The position numbers were made by a program, and so were the translations under genes. The notes under the pieces are model-generated. The model was not told the DNA's origin, searched no databases, and saw only the letters and a program-made list of their open reading frames with translations. Positions 1-7,901 of a stretch of DNA of 57,309 nt are shown in pieces (the stretch's first letter is position 1; each line of letters opens with the position of its first letter). The stretch is from WO2-35-19 sp964365465 (GTDB lineage Bacteria; Patescibacteriota; Minisyncoccia; Phycocordibacterales; WO2-35-19): the NCBI GenBank assembly GCA_964365465.1, contig CAYIPT010000001.1:1-57309 (forward strand), in the 5' to 3' direction.

Positions 1-135
1 GCGGAAGCGATCTCCAAAACAAATGTCTATGTGAGTGCGAACCGCCGGCCACGCCGCGACACATATTTATAATAACTCACTCGTTAACAATTTCAAACAC
101 CCCATTCCCAATTTTATGTATTCCAATGTTTTAAA

Positions 136-223
136 AGTCCTCACCCCAATCTAGATTTTAGTATAATGTAGAAATTGCTCGCCCCCTCTCCTTGGCAAGG
201 AGAGGGGATAAGGGGTGAGGACT
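136..223. repeat. Palindromic repeat element with 12-bp terminal inverted repeats
   Basis: The ends are exact inverted copies: AGTCCTCACCCC at 136-147 and GGGGTGAGGACT at 212-223. Inside is a long hairpin, with CCCCTCTCCTTG (183-194) facing CAAGGAGAGGGG (196-207). It codes for nothing. Related C-tract/G-tract elements lie at 244-321, 44315-44403, 45561-45657 and 47962-48010, so this is a dispersed MITE-like family. No transposase is present in the window. Confidence 0.7.
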
Positions 224-243
224 CTATTGAGAAAATAAAATCT

Positions 244-321
244 TTTTTGTCTTCCCTCCCCTAATCACTTGTCCCGCCATAGCTTTAGCGAAGGAGGAAG
301 GGGAGGGCGAGGGTGGGGTTT
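244..321. repeat. Second palindromic C/G-tract repeat
   Basis: CCCTCCCCT near 255 is mirrored by AGGGGAGGG near 299-307, around a core containing the smaller palindromic motif AGCTTTAGCGAAGG. It looks like a diverged relative of the 136-223 element, next to which it sits. The stretch 1-135 upstream shows only short, stop-interrupted frames and no recognisable gene. Confidence 0.5.
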
Positions 322-353
322 TTATAAAAACGAAAACGCCACCGTTAGGTGGC
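321..353 (-). terminator. Rho-independent terminator of the O-antigen ligase gene
   Basis: GCCACC (338-343) and GGTGGC (348-353) form a perfect six-base-pair stem with a four-base loop. On the minus strand the stem is followed by GTTTTCGTTTTT. It lies about 95 bases past the stop of the 448-2610 gene. A second inverted pair (TGTGG/CCACA) lies between them at about 375-396. Confidence 0.7.
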
Positions 354-447
354 TCTTTCGTAGACATTCATTTGTGTGGAAATTGCTTTGCCACACTCAC
401 GGGGTGAAGTATAGCATATTATAGAAATAATGCAAATTTTCTGTGGA

Positions 448-2610
448 TTACGGATTTCTTCCTGCTTGAATTTCCTTTATATAATAATCCCCTTTTTCTT
501 TAAAAGTTGGGTCTAATTTTATAATTTCTTGTATAGTTTGAACCGCTTCCACTCTTCTTTCGGTTTGCAAGTAAGCGGCAACAAGAGTAATTCTATGTTG
601 CAGATTTCCCGGATCAAGTTCAATTCTTTTTTGGGCCACTAAAATTATTTGGTCATACTGTTTGAGGACCAGAAGCATAGAAACATACCTGTCGTCAAAA
701 ATCATTTTTGTTTCTGGCATGGTACCCAAAATTTTATCTGAATTTAATTTATCGCCAGCAACCATTAAGATTAAACCGTAAACAAATTTAGTCTCTTCAT
801 AAGACGGTTCAACCTCATAGGCATATTTAGAAACAATCAAAGCTTCTTTTGTTTTACCATCAAGTAAAAGATTACTTGTCAATTCAAGATCTATACCTTG
901 TTTTTTGGGAGAAAGTTTTTGAGCTTCCACTAATTGTTCAACCGCTCGTCCATACCAACCAAATCTTGAAAGAAAAATTCCATAAAAAAGTCTGTAGCGG
1001 GCATCATCTGGTACTTTTTCTATATTTTTTTTGAAGGCGCCATCTACCAAATCAAAAAGTTTTTGTTTTAATTCCACCGGAACACTGGGATTGGTCACCA
1101 GACTCATTGTTGTTTGCGATATATGTTCCAAACTTTCGGGAAAACCCATACCATAACCAGCAAGCGGTTTGGTGTATTCCATTATCGTTCCAATCTTACC
1201 TTGATTATTTAAACTCAAAACTGTCAACAAATTTTTATTTTGTTGCCACGGCAAATAAATAACTAAATAAATTACAACTATGGTAAAAATCAAAATGAGT
1301 GCTTCAATCATTGGACGCCATTTTTCCGAATCGGAAAAAATCTTAATTCTCTTTGTTCCCGGCACATTAGAATGTACAAAAGCCAGCACTGTAAAAAATA
1401 AAATATAACTGCTTATCTGGTCAAAAACAAAAATATTGTTAAATAAATAGGCCGACACTAAACCCAAAATTATGGCTTTATCTCTCTTTTCTAATTCTGA
1501 TGACTTAATCGTGTAATAAAAAAGATAAAAAATTATAGCCGAATAAGAAAGCAGGCCTAGAGCACCACCGGCAATTAACCAATCCAAGTAAGTATCATGC
1601 GCCCTATCAAACCATGGCTCTTGTTTATACATTCGCGGATCATAATATTTATTAAAAACAAAATTGAAACCTTCCTGTCCCCAACCTAAAATTGGTTTTT
1701 CTATAAAACCTTTTATGGCCATCGGCCAGACGAAATATCGGCCCTGAGTTTTGATTTCAGAAAATGAAAGCGAGGCAAATCGGCTAAGTACCGAATTTTT
1801 TTGAATAAAAGAAGTATTTTTGACAGAAATAAAAATGCCAACAAAAATAATTAAGATCAAAAGACCCATGCCAGCTATTTTTCTTATGCCATCCCCTTTT
1901 TCTGATCTTAATAAAAGATAAATCAAAGAAATTAAAACTCCTCCAATAAAACCCAGTATGGCACCTCTGGTAGCCGTAAAATAAAGGATAATAATATCGG
2001 CAAGGCCAACCAAACCCAATAAAATTTTAGACCATAAATTTTTAGACTTAATAAAAAGAAAACTCGCAAAGAAAATATGGAAAACCATATAAATACCTAA
2101 ATAAGAAGCGTTGCCCAAAGTGCCATCCACTCTCACCCCGCCCTGATTTATATTAATTTTGCCGGCCAGCTGAAAAAAGGAATAAGTAGCCATTATGGCA
2201 GAGGCGCCAACGGTGGTAACCAAAAGTTTGTTCCAAATTTCTTTTGTTTTTAAAACAGAACTCATAACCAAAAAGAAAGCACCCAAATGCAAGAGAGTGA
2301 CATAGCCCTCCATTCTTTCATAATTGCTCCAGAAGGCCTTGAAAGAATTAACGGCAAAAACATCGGCCATAGCCATAACTAACAGAAAGACGGCCAGAGC
2401 GCCCAATATCCACGAAAATTTGGGGCGATATGACTTATCCCTTATGGCTAAAACCAGATAACAGGCAAAAATTATTTCCACAATGAGTCGGAAAACAAAG
2501 GCCTTGCCTGTAATAAAAGGAAAAAAGAGGGACTTAGCCACTATCAAAGGCACAAACGGAATAGCAAAAAGCCCGGCTAAAACAATATATTTAAGCTGAT
2601 TATTGCTCAC
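448..2610 (-). CDS. O-antigen ligase/polymerase (Wzy_C) with C-terminal TPR repeats
   Basis: A 720-residue membrane protein. About a dozen hydrophobic segments fill residues 5-440. The Wzy_C signature lies in the large periplasmic loop around 295-350, with KPILGWGQEGF and then RAHDTYLDWLIAGG, where the His-Asp pair is the family's hallmark. Residues 540-710 look like three or four TPR units (alternating A/Y/G helices such as RYRLFYGIFLSRFGWYGRAV). Family members polymerise O-antigen or ligate glycans to lipid or protein acceptors outside the membrane. Wzy-TPR fusions in bacteria include protein O-oligosaccharyltransferases, so pilin or surface-protein glycosylation is a possible alternative. 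It is a single gene with its own terminator, and a likely last step for the glycan genes in this window. Confidence 0.85.
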   Translation of the reverse strand: MSNNQLKYIVLAGLFAIPFVPLIVAKSLFFPFITGKAFVFRLIVEIIFACYLVLAIRDKSYRPKFSWILGALAVFLLVMAMADVFAVNSFKAFWSNYERMEGYVTLLHLGAFFLVMSSVLKTKEIWNKLLVTTVGASAIMATYSFFQLAGKININQGGVRVDGTLGNASYLGIYMVFHIFFASFLFIKSKNLWSKILLGLVGLADIIILYFTATRGAILGFIGGVLISLIYLLLRSEKGDGIRKIAGMGLLILIIFVGIFISVKNTSFIQKNSVLSRFASLSFSEIKTQGRYFVWPMAIKGFIEKPILGWGQEGFNFVFNKYYDPRMYKQEPWFDRAHDTYLDWLIAGGALGLLSYSAIIFYLFYYTIKSSELEKRDKAIILGLVSAYLFNNIFVFDQISSYILFFTVLAFVHSNVPGTKRIKIFSDSEKWRPMIEALILIFTIVVIYLVIYLPWQQNKNLLTVLSLNNQGKIGTIMEYTKPLAGYGMGFPESLEHISQTTMSLVTNPSVPVELKQKLFDLVDGAFKKNIEKVPDDARYRLFYGIFLSRFGWYGRAVEQLVEAQKLSPKKQGIDLELTSNLLLDGKTKEALIVSKYAYEVEPSYEETKFVYGLILMVAGDKLNSDKILGTMPETKMIFDDRYVSMLLVLKQYDQIILVAQKRIELDPGNLQHRITLVAAYLQTERRVEAVQTIQEIIKLDPTFKEKGDYYIKEIQAGRNP

Positions 2611-2645
2611 TTAATCAATGATACTAAAATAAATTAAAATATCAA

Positions 2646-2670
2646 CAAAAAGGGCGACTGCTAGCCGCCC
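2646..2670 (-). terminator. Terminator of the TIM-barrel gene
   Basis: On the minus strand GGGCGGC, a five-base loop and GTCGCCC (2652-2670) form a seven-pair stem with one G-U pair, followed directly by TTTTTG. It sits 16 bases past the stop of the 2687-3439 gene. Confidence 0.8.
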
Positions 2671-2686
2671 CTGCTCTCACCTTGTG

Positions 2687-3439
2687 TCAGTGAGAGGTCA
2701 ATTCGCCAGTTAAAAATTCTATCTCCCGCTTGATCTCTTCGAAGGTCGTGTATTCCCCCTCAAGAATCAGCGGCACATTCTTTGCGGCAAGCACTCGGCC
2801 GACGAATTCAACGATCGTCTTGGTGTTTGTCGCCTTGTGTACTAGAGAATGGATGTTGTCTTTCGTTTCCCCACTAACATGGAGATGGGTCAGATGACTT
2901 TTTAATGATTCGAGGAGGTCAGTGGCATACTTCATGCCGAGGTCATGTTCGTAAGCATGCTGAACATCCAGAACAAACTTGCATCTGGTAGACGCCACCA
3001 GCACTTCAAGTTCTGCCAGATTGAAACCACTATCCTTCCTCCGATCCATATTCTCGATGGCCAAAGGAATACCGGCGGCAATCATCCTTTCGTAAGATTC
3101 CACCGGATACTCACCCCCCACTTTCAGAGGATGGGTCACCGCAGTTGTCGCCCCGCACAAGGCGACCGCCTTTTTTGCCGTCGCAATCTGGAGTTCCGGC
3201 TTCAAACCGCAGACATCGGGAAGATGCAAAGACCGATGGATAAAAGTTTTGGCACCAAATGCCCTGTCCGCTTTAAGCGAGAGCATTCTCTTATCCTCAC
3301 TTTCCCATCTAGCCAAGCAAACTTCCACTGCATTTGCTCCGGTCGTTTTCAAAAATGCCGCCTGCTGGGTTAACGAAAAGATTTCTTTCGCGTACAACCA
3401 GCCGGTTGACGGGCCAATTACCAAATTCCGTATAGACAA
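2687..3439 (-). CDS. Xylose-isomerase/endonuclease-IV-like TIM-barrel protein
   Basis: 250 residues with the ligand pattern of AP-endonuclease-2/xylose-isomerase-like barrels: SLHLPD (His), AVTHP, LAIENMD (Glu), FVLDVQHAYE (Asp, His), THLHVSGE (His) and LILEGE (Glu). These residues usually hold two or three metal ions. The substrate cannot be told; sugar-phosphate epimerase/isomerase or DNA-repair nuclease are both possible. The start is TTG at 3439, because GGAGGTG lies six bases upstream and no ATG fits. It is a solitary gene with a promoter at 3463-3491 and a terminator at 2646-2670, and its codons are visibly richer in G+C than those of the operons around it. Confidence 0.6.
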   Translation of the reverse strand: MSIRNLVIGPSTGWLYAKEIFSLTQQAAFLKTTGANAVEVCLARWESEDKRMLSLKADRAFGAKTFIHRSLHLPDVCGLKPELQIATAKKAVALCGATTAVTHPLKVGGEYPVESYERMIAAGIPLAIENMDRRKDSGFNLAELEVLVASTRCKFVLDVQHAYEHDLGMKYATDLLESLKSHLTHLHVSGETKDNIHSLVHKATNTKTIVEFVGRVLAAKNVPLILEGEYTTFEEIKREIEFLTGELTSH

Positions 3440-3462
3440 TGTTCACCTCCATTTCTGGTGTG

Positions 3463-3491
3463 AGAATATTACATTATTTACAAAAAGTCAA
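3463..3491 (-). promoter_or_regulatory. Sigma70-type promoter of the TIM-barrel gene
   Basis: Minus strand TTGACT, 17 bases, TATTCT, followed by a leader with GGAGGTG (3444-3450) in front of the TTG start. It is one of a set of TTGACT promoters serving the solitary genes of this window. Confidence 0.7.
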
Positions 3492-3503
3492 GACATTTGG
3501 TAA

Positions 3504-3558
3504 TTTTATTTCATCCATATAAATCAGATACACTTTTTCTAGATGACGATAGTGTGCC
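3504..3558 (-). pseudogene. Decayed fragment of a HIT-family gene
   Basis: The minus strand reads EKVYLIYMDEIK, against EKVYLMYMDEIK in the intact HIT gene at 3988-4410; 32 of 36 bases match. Just upstream and in another frame it reads HTIVI-stop-KK, against HTVVVWKK in the intact gene, with TGG changed to TAG. The roughly 100 bases that separate these two blocks in the intact gene are missing, and the junction falls on a short A-rich sequence (GGAAAAA/GGAGAAA) shared by both sides. It is therefore a partial copy with an internal deletion, a stop and a frameshift. It lies between two solitary genes and in the same orientation as the intact copy. Confidence 0.65.
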
Positions 3559-3589
3559 TGTATATATTACTAAATTAAATATAAATATC

Positions 3590-3625
3590 AATAAAAAGAA
3601 ACCAACCGGTACGACCAGTTGGTTT
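3590..3625 (-). terminator. Terminator of the 90-residue gene
   Basis: On the minus strand AAACCAACTGGT, loop CGT, ACCGGTTGGTTT (3599-3625) pair over 12 positions with one wobble, followed by CTTTTTATT. A second small hairpin (TAGCCAA/TTGGCTA, 3628-3647) lies between the stop codon and this one. Confidence 0.85.
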
Positions 3626-3651
3626 GATAGCCAAGCAATATTGGCTAGACC

Positions 3652-3924
3652 TTATTTACGAAATCTTGCCGGCGGTCCTGTAAGTTTGGCACCTCTTTCC
3701 CGCGCCCACGCCTTGATTTTTTCGGCATCCTCAACTTTAAAGACGCCGTAATATTCAGCTCTATCACTTTCGCCTTGGCCCATCACCGGATATATCCTAT
3801 GCCTGATACGAAACTCCCCGAACTCATTCAGGAAATCTCTGTAGCGATCATAGCACCCCCGGTCATTTCTCTTCGGCTGAATACCAATCCGAACGAACAC
3901 AACATCAGTAGTTGAAATCGTCAT
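3652..3924 (-). CDS. Small soluble protein of unknown function
   Basis: 90 residues, basic, without signal peptide or membrane segment. I do not recognise the family. The layout (short beta strand VVFVRIGIQ, an Arg/Tyr-rich middle, then VEDAEKIKAWARERGAKLTGPP) suggests a small alpha/beta fold, perhaps ferredoxin-like. The start at 3924 is set by GGTGGAGG nine bases upstream. It is solitary with a near-perfect promoter (3946-3973) and a strong terminator (3590-3625), so it is very probably expressed on its own. It lies between the HIT gene and the HIT fragment. Confidence 0.6.
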   Translation of the reverse strand: MTISTTDVVFVRIGIQPKRNDRGCYDRYRDFLNEFGEFRIRHRIYPVMGQGESDRAEYYGVFKVEDAEKIKAWARERGAKLTGPPARFRK

Positions 3925-3945
3925 AAGGAAGAACCTCCACCTTTT

Positions 3946-3973
3946 ATTATATCAAACCTGTTAGATTTGTCAA
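3946..3973 (-). promoter_or_regulatory. Consensus sigma70 promoter
   Basis: Minus strand TTGACA, 16 bases, TATAAT: both boxes match the consensus exactly. The leader carries GGTGGAGG (3934-3941). It drives the 90-residue gene 3652-3924. Confidence 0.85.
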
Positions 3974-3987
3974 TAGGTCGTAATGTA

Positions 3988-4410
3988 TCATGACCTTTGC
4001 AAGACTTGGGATAATTTAATTTCCCTTGTTTCCAATCTTTCCCAAAATGCTTTTTTTAGTTCCGGAGCAAGAGAAAAATCGTTAGTTTCCTTTGGCTCAT
4101 GAGAAAAAACATTAAACCCTTGCTCATTATAGCGAGGCACCAAGTGCCAATGCACTTGTTTTATTTCATCCATGTACATCAAATACACTTTCTCCACATT
4201 CAAAGTTTTCAAAAGCGCGTCGCGGGCAATATCGACGATTTCCATGAGGTAGTCATATTCGGAATCCGAAAGGTCGTGCAAATCCGGTAAATCTTTTTTC
4301 CAGACAACGACGGTGTGTCCTTTGGTTATAGGGAAAAGGGCCGAGGCCACATACAGCCATTCATTATCATAAATTATCGATTCAATCGGCGGTTTTGGAA
4401 GTGACGACAT
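3988..4410 (-). CDS. HIT-family hydrolase/transferase
   Basis: 140 residues of the histidine-triad superfamily. The N-terminal half has the usual KGHTVVVWKKD strand near residue 30, and the active-site strand is QVHWHLVPRY at 86-95. The HxHxH triad is present as QxHxH: the first His is Gln, but the middle His that forms the nucleotidyl-enzyme is kept. Such proteins cleave or transfer nucleotide monophosphates (Hint or Ap4A-hydrolase types); the substrate is unknown. A promoter at 4418-4446 puts the -10 box seven bases from the ATG. A broken copy lies at 3504-3558. Confidence 0.85.
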   Translation of the reverse strand: MSSLPKPPIESIIYDNEWLYVASALFPITKGHTVVVWKKDLPDLHDLSDSEYDYLMEIVDIARDALLKTLNVEKVYLMYMDEIKQVHWHLVPRYNEQGFNVFSHEPKETNDFSLAPELKKAFWERLETREIKLSQVLQRS

Positions 4411-4417
4411 GTTGTTT

Positions 4418-4446
4418 ATAATACTAAAATATAATTCTTAAATCAA
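4418..4446 (-). promoter_or_regulatory. Promoter of HIT gene, predicted leaderless
   Basis: Minus strand TTGATT (4441-4446), 17 bases, TATTAT (4418-4423), then seven bases to the ATG. A start about seven bases after the -10 box would put the mRNA 5' end at the start codon. There is no Shine-Dalgarno sequence. Confidence 0.6.
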
Positions 4447-5268
4447 AAACAGCAAACCTATAATAATGCAAACGGCAACTAAAAATTTGAGTAATGGTCT
4501 TTTTTCCTTAAAATAAATATCACCAGAAAGTGTTGAGAACAAAACAGCTCCTCCGCGCAAAATTGCTATGACAACCGATGGAGAAGCAAATTGGTAGGCA
4601 AAACTTTCAAAAACGGCGCAAAACCCGCTCGCAGCGGCCTGCAAAAAGAAAATTGGTTTTAAAATAAATTTTAGCGGATTTTCTTTGTCTTTAACTATAG
4701 CCATAATGAAAAAGAAAGTTAGTAAAAATAATGAGACGATAATTTGTTCCGCTTCAACCGAATTAAAATGACTGATATTGTATTTATAAATTGAAATAGT
4801 GGCTACAGGAAGAACAGCGCTTACCAAAAGAAGACCCAAACCTTTTTTATTGAAATTTTTAGAAAACCCGACAAAAGCAATAGCGAAAACAATAATTATT
4901 ATTCCTATTATTTGGATAAGACCAATTGTATAACCCATTATTAAATCCGTTGCCAATAGAAGCGGAATTGTAAGCGTCCTCACAAATCCAAAGATGCTCC
5001 TGTCTGCTTTAGCGAGAGCTGACATGGTTATGCAATACAAAACAATTTCAATCACAATCCTTATGGCAAGAGTAGGAATAGACTCAAATGAAAAATAAAA
5101 AACGCCGCGCAAAATAGCAGTAATCACGAGAAACAAAACACCAAAAATCAAGCTTAAAAAGGTTATGGTATAAATACCAGCGCTTTGTTTTTGTATTTCT
5201 TTTTTGCCTATAGAATCAGAAACTTCTCTAAAAAGACTGCTGCCGAGAGCCAAATAAAATCCTATCAT
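4438..5268 (-). CDS. EamA/DMT-family transporter
   Basis: 276 residues with about ten hydrophobic segments in two halves, the layout of drug/metabolite transporters of the EamA type. The second half has the typical helix FESFAYQFASPSVVIAILRGGAVLFSTLSG and ends FKEKRPLLKFLVAVCIIIGLLFLI. The cargo is unknown. It lies just downstream of the amidotransferase genes in the same direction, so export of an intermediate or a lipid-carrier role (as in ArnE/F-like members) is conceivable but not shown. No good Shine-Dalgarno; a TATCAT box lies nine bases before the ATG. Confidence 0.75.
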   Translation of the reverse strand: MIGFYLALGSSLFREVSDSIGKKEIQKQSAGIYTITFLSLIFGVLFLVITAILRGVFYFSFESIPTLAIRIVIEIVLYCITMSALAKADRSIFGFVRTLTIPLLLATDLIMGYTIGLIQIIGIIIIVFAIAFVGFSKNFNKKGLGLLLVSAVLPVATISIYKYNISHFNSVEAEQIIVSLFLLTFFFIMAIVKDKENPLKFILKPIFFLQAAASGFCAVFESFAYQFASPSVVIAILRGGAVLFSTLSGDIYFKEKRPLLKFLVAVCIIIGLLFLI

Positions 5269-5315
5269 TTAACCACAATGATACATCTTTTTTATTTAAA
5301 ATGTAAAATCATAAT

Positions 5316-6068
5316 TTAATACCGCACTGACACTCCTTTTGATCTCAAATAATCCTTGGCCTCAAGCGGCGTTTGTTCAGTAAAATGAAAAATGCTAGCC
5401 GCCGCTACCGCCGAAGCTCCTGCTTTTATTGCCTTTAGCATATCTTTATAATTGCCCGCGCCACCGGAAGCTATAACCGGAATACTGACAGCCTTAACCA
5501 CCCGACTTATTAATTCCAAATCATAGCCTTTCATAGTGCCATCCCGTTCAATGGAAGTAATGAGAATTTCACCGGCGCCAAGCTTTTCGGCTTTTTTGGC
5601 TAATTCGGTCGGTGATATACTCACCGGTTTAGTTCCGCTATGGCTAAAACATTCATATTGGTCCCCTATTCGTTTGGCATCTATACTTACCACAACGCAT
5701 TGTGAACCAAACTTTTGGGCAATTTGAGAAATCAGTTTTGGATTATTAAATATCGCGCTATTGATACAAACTTTGTCCGCGCCGGCTCCCAAAATTTTCC
5801 TGACATTTTCAACATTTTTGATACCACCACCAACAGTGAGCGGGACGAAACATTCTTTTGAGAAATCGCTTATTTCTTGGTAATCCGGCTCTCTATTTTC
5901 ATTGGTGGCGATAATATCAACAACTATTAATTCGTCCACCTGACGCAAATTATAAACTTTTATGGCCGGCAAAATCGGTCCGACTCTGCGCCAATTATCA
6001 AAACCTGACCCTTTGACCAGGCCGGGATCCTTCCATAATAAAGTTGGCATTACTCTGGTTTTTAACAT
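5316..6068 (-). CDS. HisF-like subunit for sugar amidation (WbuZ/HisF2 type)
   Basis: 250-residue (beta/alpha)8 barrel of the HisF family, with LTVGGGIKNVENV, ITSIERDGTMKGYDLELI and VIASGGAGN phosphate-binding loops. The catalytic Asp at the start of true HisF (the IPCLDVKDG motif) is replaced: MPTLLWKDPGLVKG. The second Asp is kept (SIDAK). This matches the HisF2/WbuZ branch found in LPS and flagellin-sugar loci, where the barrel probably passes ammonia to an N-acetyl sugar amidotransferase rather than making imidazoleglycerol phosphate. HisH-like and WbuX-like genes lie directly upstream and there are no other histidine genes in the window. Its start abuts the stop of the HisH-like gene. 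Confidence 0.88.
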   Translation of the reverse strand: MLKTRVMPTLLWKDPGLVKGSGFDNWRRVGPILPAIKVYNLRQVDELIVVDIIATNENREPDYQEISDFSKECFVPLTVGGGIKNVENVRKILGAGADKVCINSAIFNNPKLISQIAQKFGSQCVVVSIDAKRIGDQYECFSHSGTKPVSISPTELAKKAEKLGAGEILITSIERDGTMKGYDLELISRVVKAVSIPVIASGGAGNYKDMLKAIKAGASAVAAASIFHFTEQTPLEAKDYLRSKGVSVRY

Positions 6069-6683
6069 TTAAATACTTAAAAAGTTTTTTAAAATCATAA
6101 ATCCGGTCAGGCCGCTTTTTTCCGGATGAAATTGGGTACCGTAAATATTTTTTTTATTAACAACAGAAACAAAATTATTGCAATATGGAGTAGTGGCTAA
6201 TATATCTTTTTTATTGGTTGGTACCAAATGATAACTATGAACAAAATAAAAATCGGCGCCCGGTAGAACCCCCTCCAGCAACAAATCTTTGCGCTTTTGA
6301 TGTATTTGATTCCAACCAACATGAGGGATTCTCTCACCACCCTCGGACGATTTAAGCTTCTCCACCTGACCAGAAATCAAACCAAGCCCGGGAGTCTCTC
6401 CGCCCTCTTCGCCACTATCGGCCAAAAGTTGCATCCCAAGACAAATACCCAAAATTGGAATTTCTTTTTCCAAAACAAATTGTTTAATAAATTCTGGCCA
6501 ACCCCGATCTCTTAGATTTTTCATTCCAACATGGAAAGAGCCGACACCGGGTAAAATTATTTTTTCAAATTTTTCTGATTTTTTGGGATAGTCGTTGACA
6601 AAAACCTTCCCCCCGCATTCTTCAACCGCTCTACTGACAGAACCGAGATTGCTCACGCCATAATCAATAATTAATGTTTTCAT
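6069..6683 (-). CDS. HisH-like glutamine amidotransferase (WbuY/HisH2 type)
   Basis: 204-residue class I glutamine amidotransferase. The nucleophile Cys is in GICLGMQLL (Cys81), the oxyanion region is PGVGSF near 45-50, and the His-Glu pair is in FHPEKSG near 185-188, so the triad is complete. It would release ammonia from glutamine and pass it through the HisF-like partner (5316-6068) to the sugar amidotransferase (6691-7836). The three genes are packed with 0 and 7 bases between them, which argues for one complex from one mRNA. Confidence 0.9.
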   Translation of the reverse strand: MKTLIIDYGVSNLGSVSRAVEECGGKVFVNDYPKKSEKFEKIILPGVGSFHVGMKNLRDRGWPEFIKQFVLEKEIPILGICLGMQLLADSGEEGGETPGLGLISGQVEKLKSSEGGERIPHVGWNQIHQKRKDLLLEGVLPGADFYFVHSYHLVPTNKKDILATTPYCNNFVSVVNKKNIYGTQFHPEKSGLTGFMILKNFLSI

Positions 6684-6690
6684 AAGAAAA

Positions 6691-7836
6691 TCACTTTACC
6701 GGGTATCGTCTTGAGAGATTACCGTCTTTGTCTTTAATTAAATTACCGCGAGCATCAGTTTTGAATACTTTTTTGTTGGTGAACTTATCGCAAATAGATA
6801 TAAATTCGTCCAACGGAATATCCAAAGGCTTTAGAATTTCCTGAATTGGCTTACCCAAATAAGTCCATGGGAATTTGCCGTCATGGCGATTGACCAAATC
6901 TACAGCCGTCTCCCGGTCAATCCTTCCTCTTCTTAAATGAAGACATGCATGATCTGTCGCCCGTCCAAAGCCAAATTTTAAGAATTTGAAATAATCATGA
7001 ATGCCGGACTGGTAATTATCCAAATTTTCATAATTGACTATTGACACTTCAATATTTTTTTCATAAGTGGTCATGCCCAAAGCCTGAGAAATAAGAGCAT
7101 TGGAATATCCATCCCAAGGAAAATAATACCCCAAGAATATTCCTGTCACCCCCACTCTTTCCAATTCTTCATCGGTTGGATAAGTAAAAGGTATCATATG
7201 TTTTTTTTCGATTCCCTCTTGACCCATCATATCAGAAACACGCAAGCCGAGTAGACCGCCAAATTCTTCAAGCCATCTGCGATTTAAAACATTGTTTTTA
7301 GCGTTGGTGGCGGGACCACCATATTCATTTTGAGAATTCTCTCCCCAAACAATAAGCGGAATGTTGTATTGGACCGCCGCGCGGACCGGTATAGTAAAAA
7401 TACTGACATGTTCCGGCCAGGAAATATCTCCGATTTGCTTCAGACCTATCCTGTTTAATTTATGCCTAACGATAGGATTGGTGCTAAATTCAACATAATC
7501 TACCCCAAGTTTTTTTAAATTCTCGATATTTTTCCTTCCTATCATTGACAAATGGCAAGTAGTCGCGGTAACACAGAGAGGATTTAGACCATGTTTAAGC
7601 AAAGTATAAACTTGAAAAGTGCTGTCTTTACCGCCACTAACTGGAACAATACAATCATAATCACTAAAATTCTTTGACCTATATTTCTCAATTATTTTCA
7701 GAAATTCTTTTTTTCGATTCTGCCAATTGATTTCTTTGCGGTTTTCATAAAATCGGCAAGCACTACAAACTCCGTCTTTATCTATTACGAGATCTGGTTT
7801 GGTATCCGGCATCACACAACATTGACAATATTTCAT
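6691..7836 (-). CDS. N-acetyl sugar amidotransferase (WbuX/WbpG/PseA family)
   Basis: 381 residues. N-terminal zinc-ribbon-like cysteines (Cys4, 6, 7, 24, 27) are followed by a PP-loop ATPase motif SGGKDS at 67-72 and the family's IVWGENSQNEYGG. Members such as PseA and WbpG turn an N-acetyl group on a nucleotide sugar or nonulosonic acid into an acetamidino group, using ATP and ammonia. HisH- and HisF-like ammonia suppliers follow it in the same operon. Because Pse biosynthesis genes lie next door, a likely product is an acetamidino form of pseudaminic acid; this is inferred from context. Confidence 0.88.
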   Translation of the reverse strand: MKYCQCCVMPDTKPDLVIDKDGVCSACRFYENRKEINWQNRKKEFLKIIEKYRSKNFSDYDCIVPVSGGKDSTFQVYTLLKHGLNPLCVTATTCHLSMIGRKNIENLKKLGVDYVEFSTNPIVRHKLNRIGLKQIGDISWPEHVSIFTIPVRAAVQYNIPLIVWGENSQNEYGGPATNAKNNVLNRRWLEEFGGLLGLRVSDMMGQEGIEKKHMIPFTYPTDEELERVGVTGIFLGYYFPWDGYSNALISQALGMTTYEKNIEVSIVNYENLDNYQSGIHDYFKFLKFGFGRATDHACLHLRRGRIDRETAVDLVNRHDGKFPWTYLGKPIQEILKPLDIPLDEFISICDKFTNKKVFKTDARGNLIKDKDGNLSRRYPVK

Positions 7837-7901
7837 TTTAAAATTTATTTTCTAATAAAAACTGGGTTTCTTAAATAGAATATGCATAAAAACCATAAGT
7901 G

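Noticed and set aside
60..130. Gene end on the minus strand reading HKIGNGVFEIVNE before a stop
   Set aside because: The frame is open for only 18 codons with a stop just upstream; it may be a gene remnant but cannot be supported.
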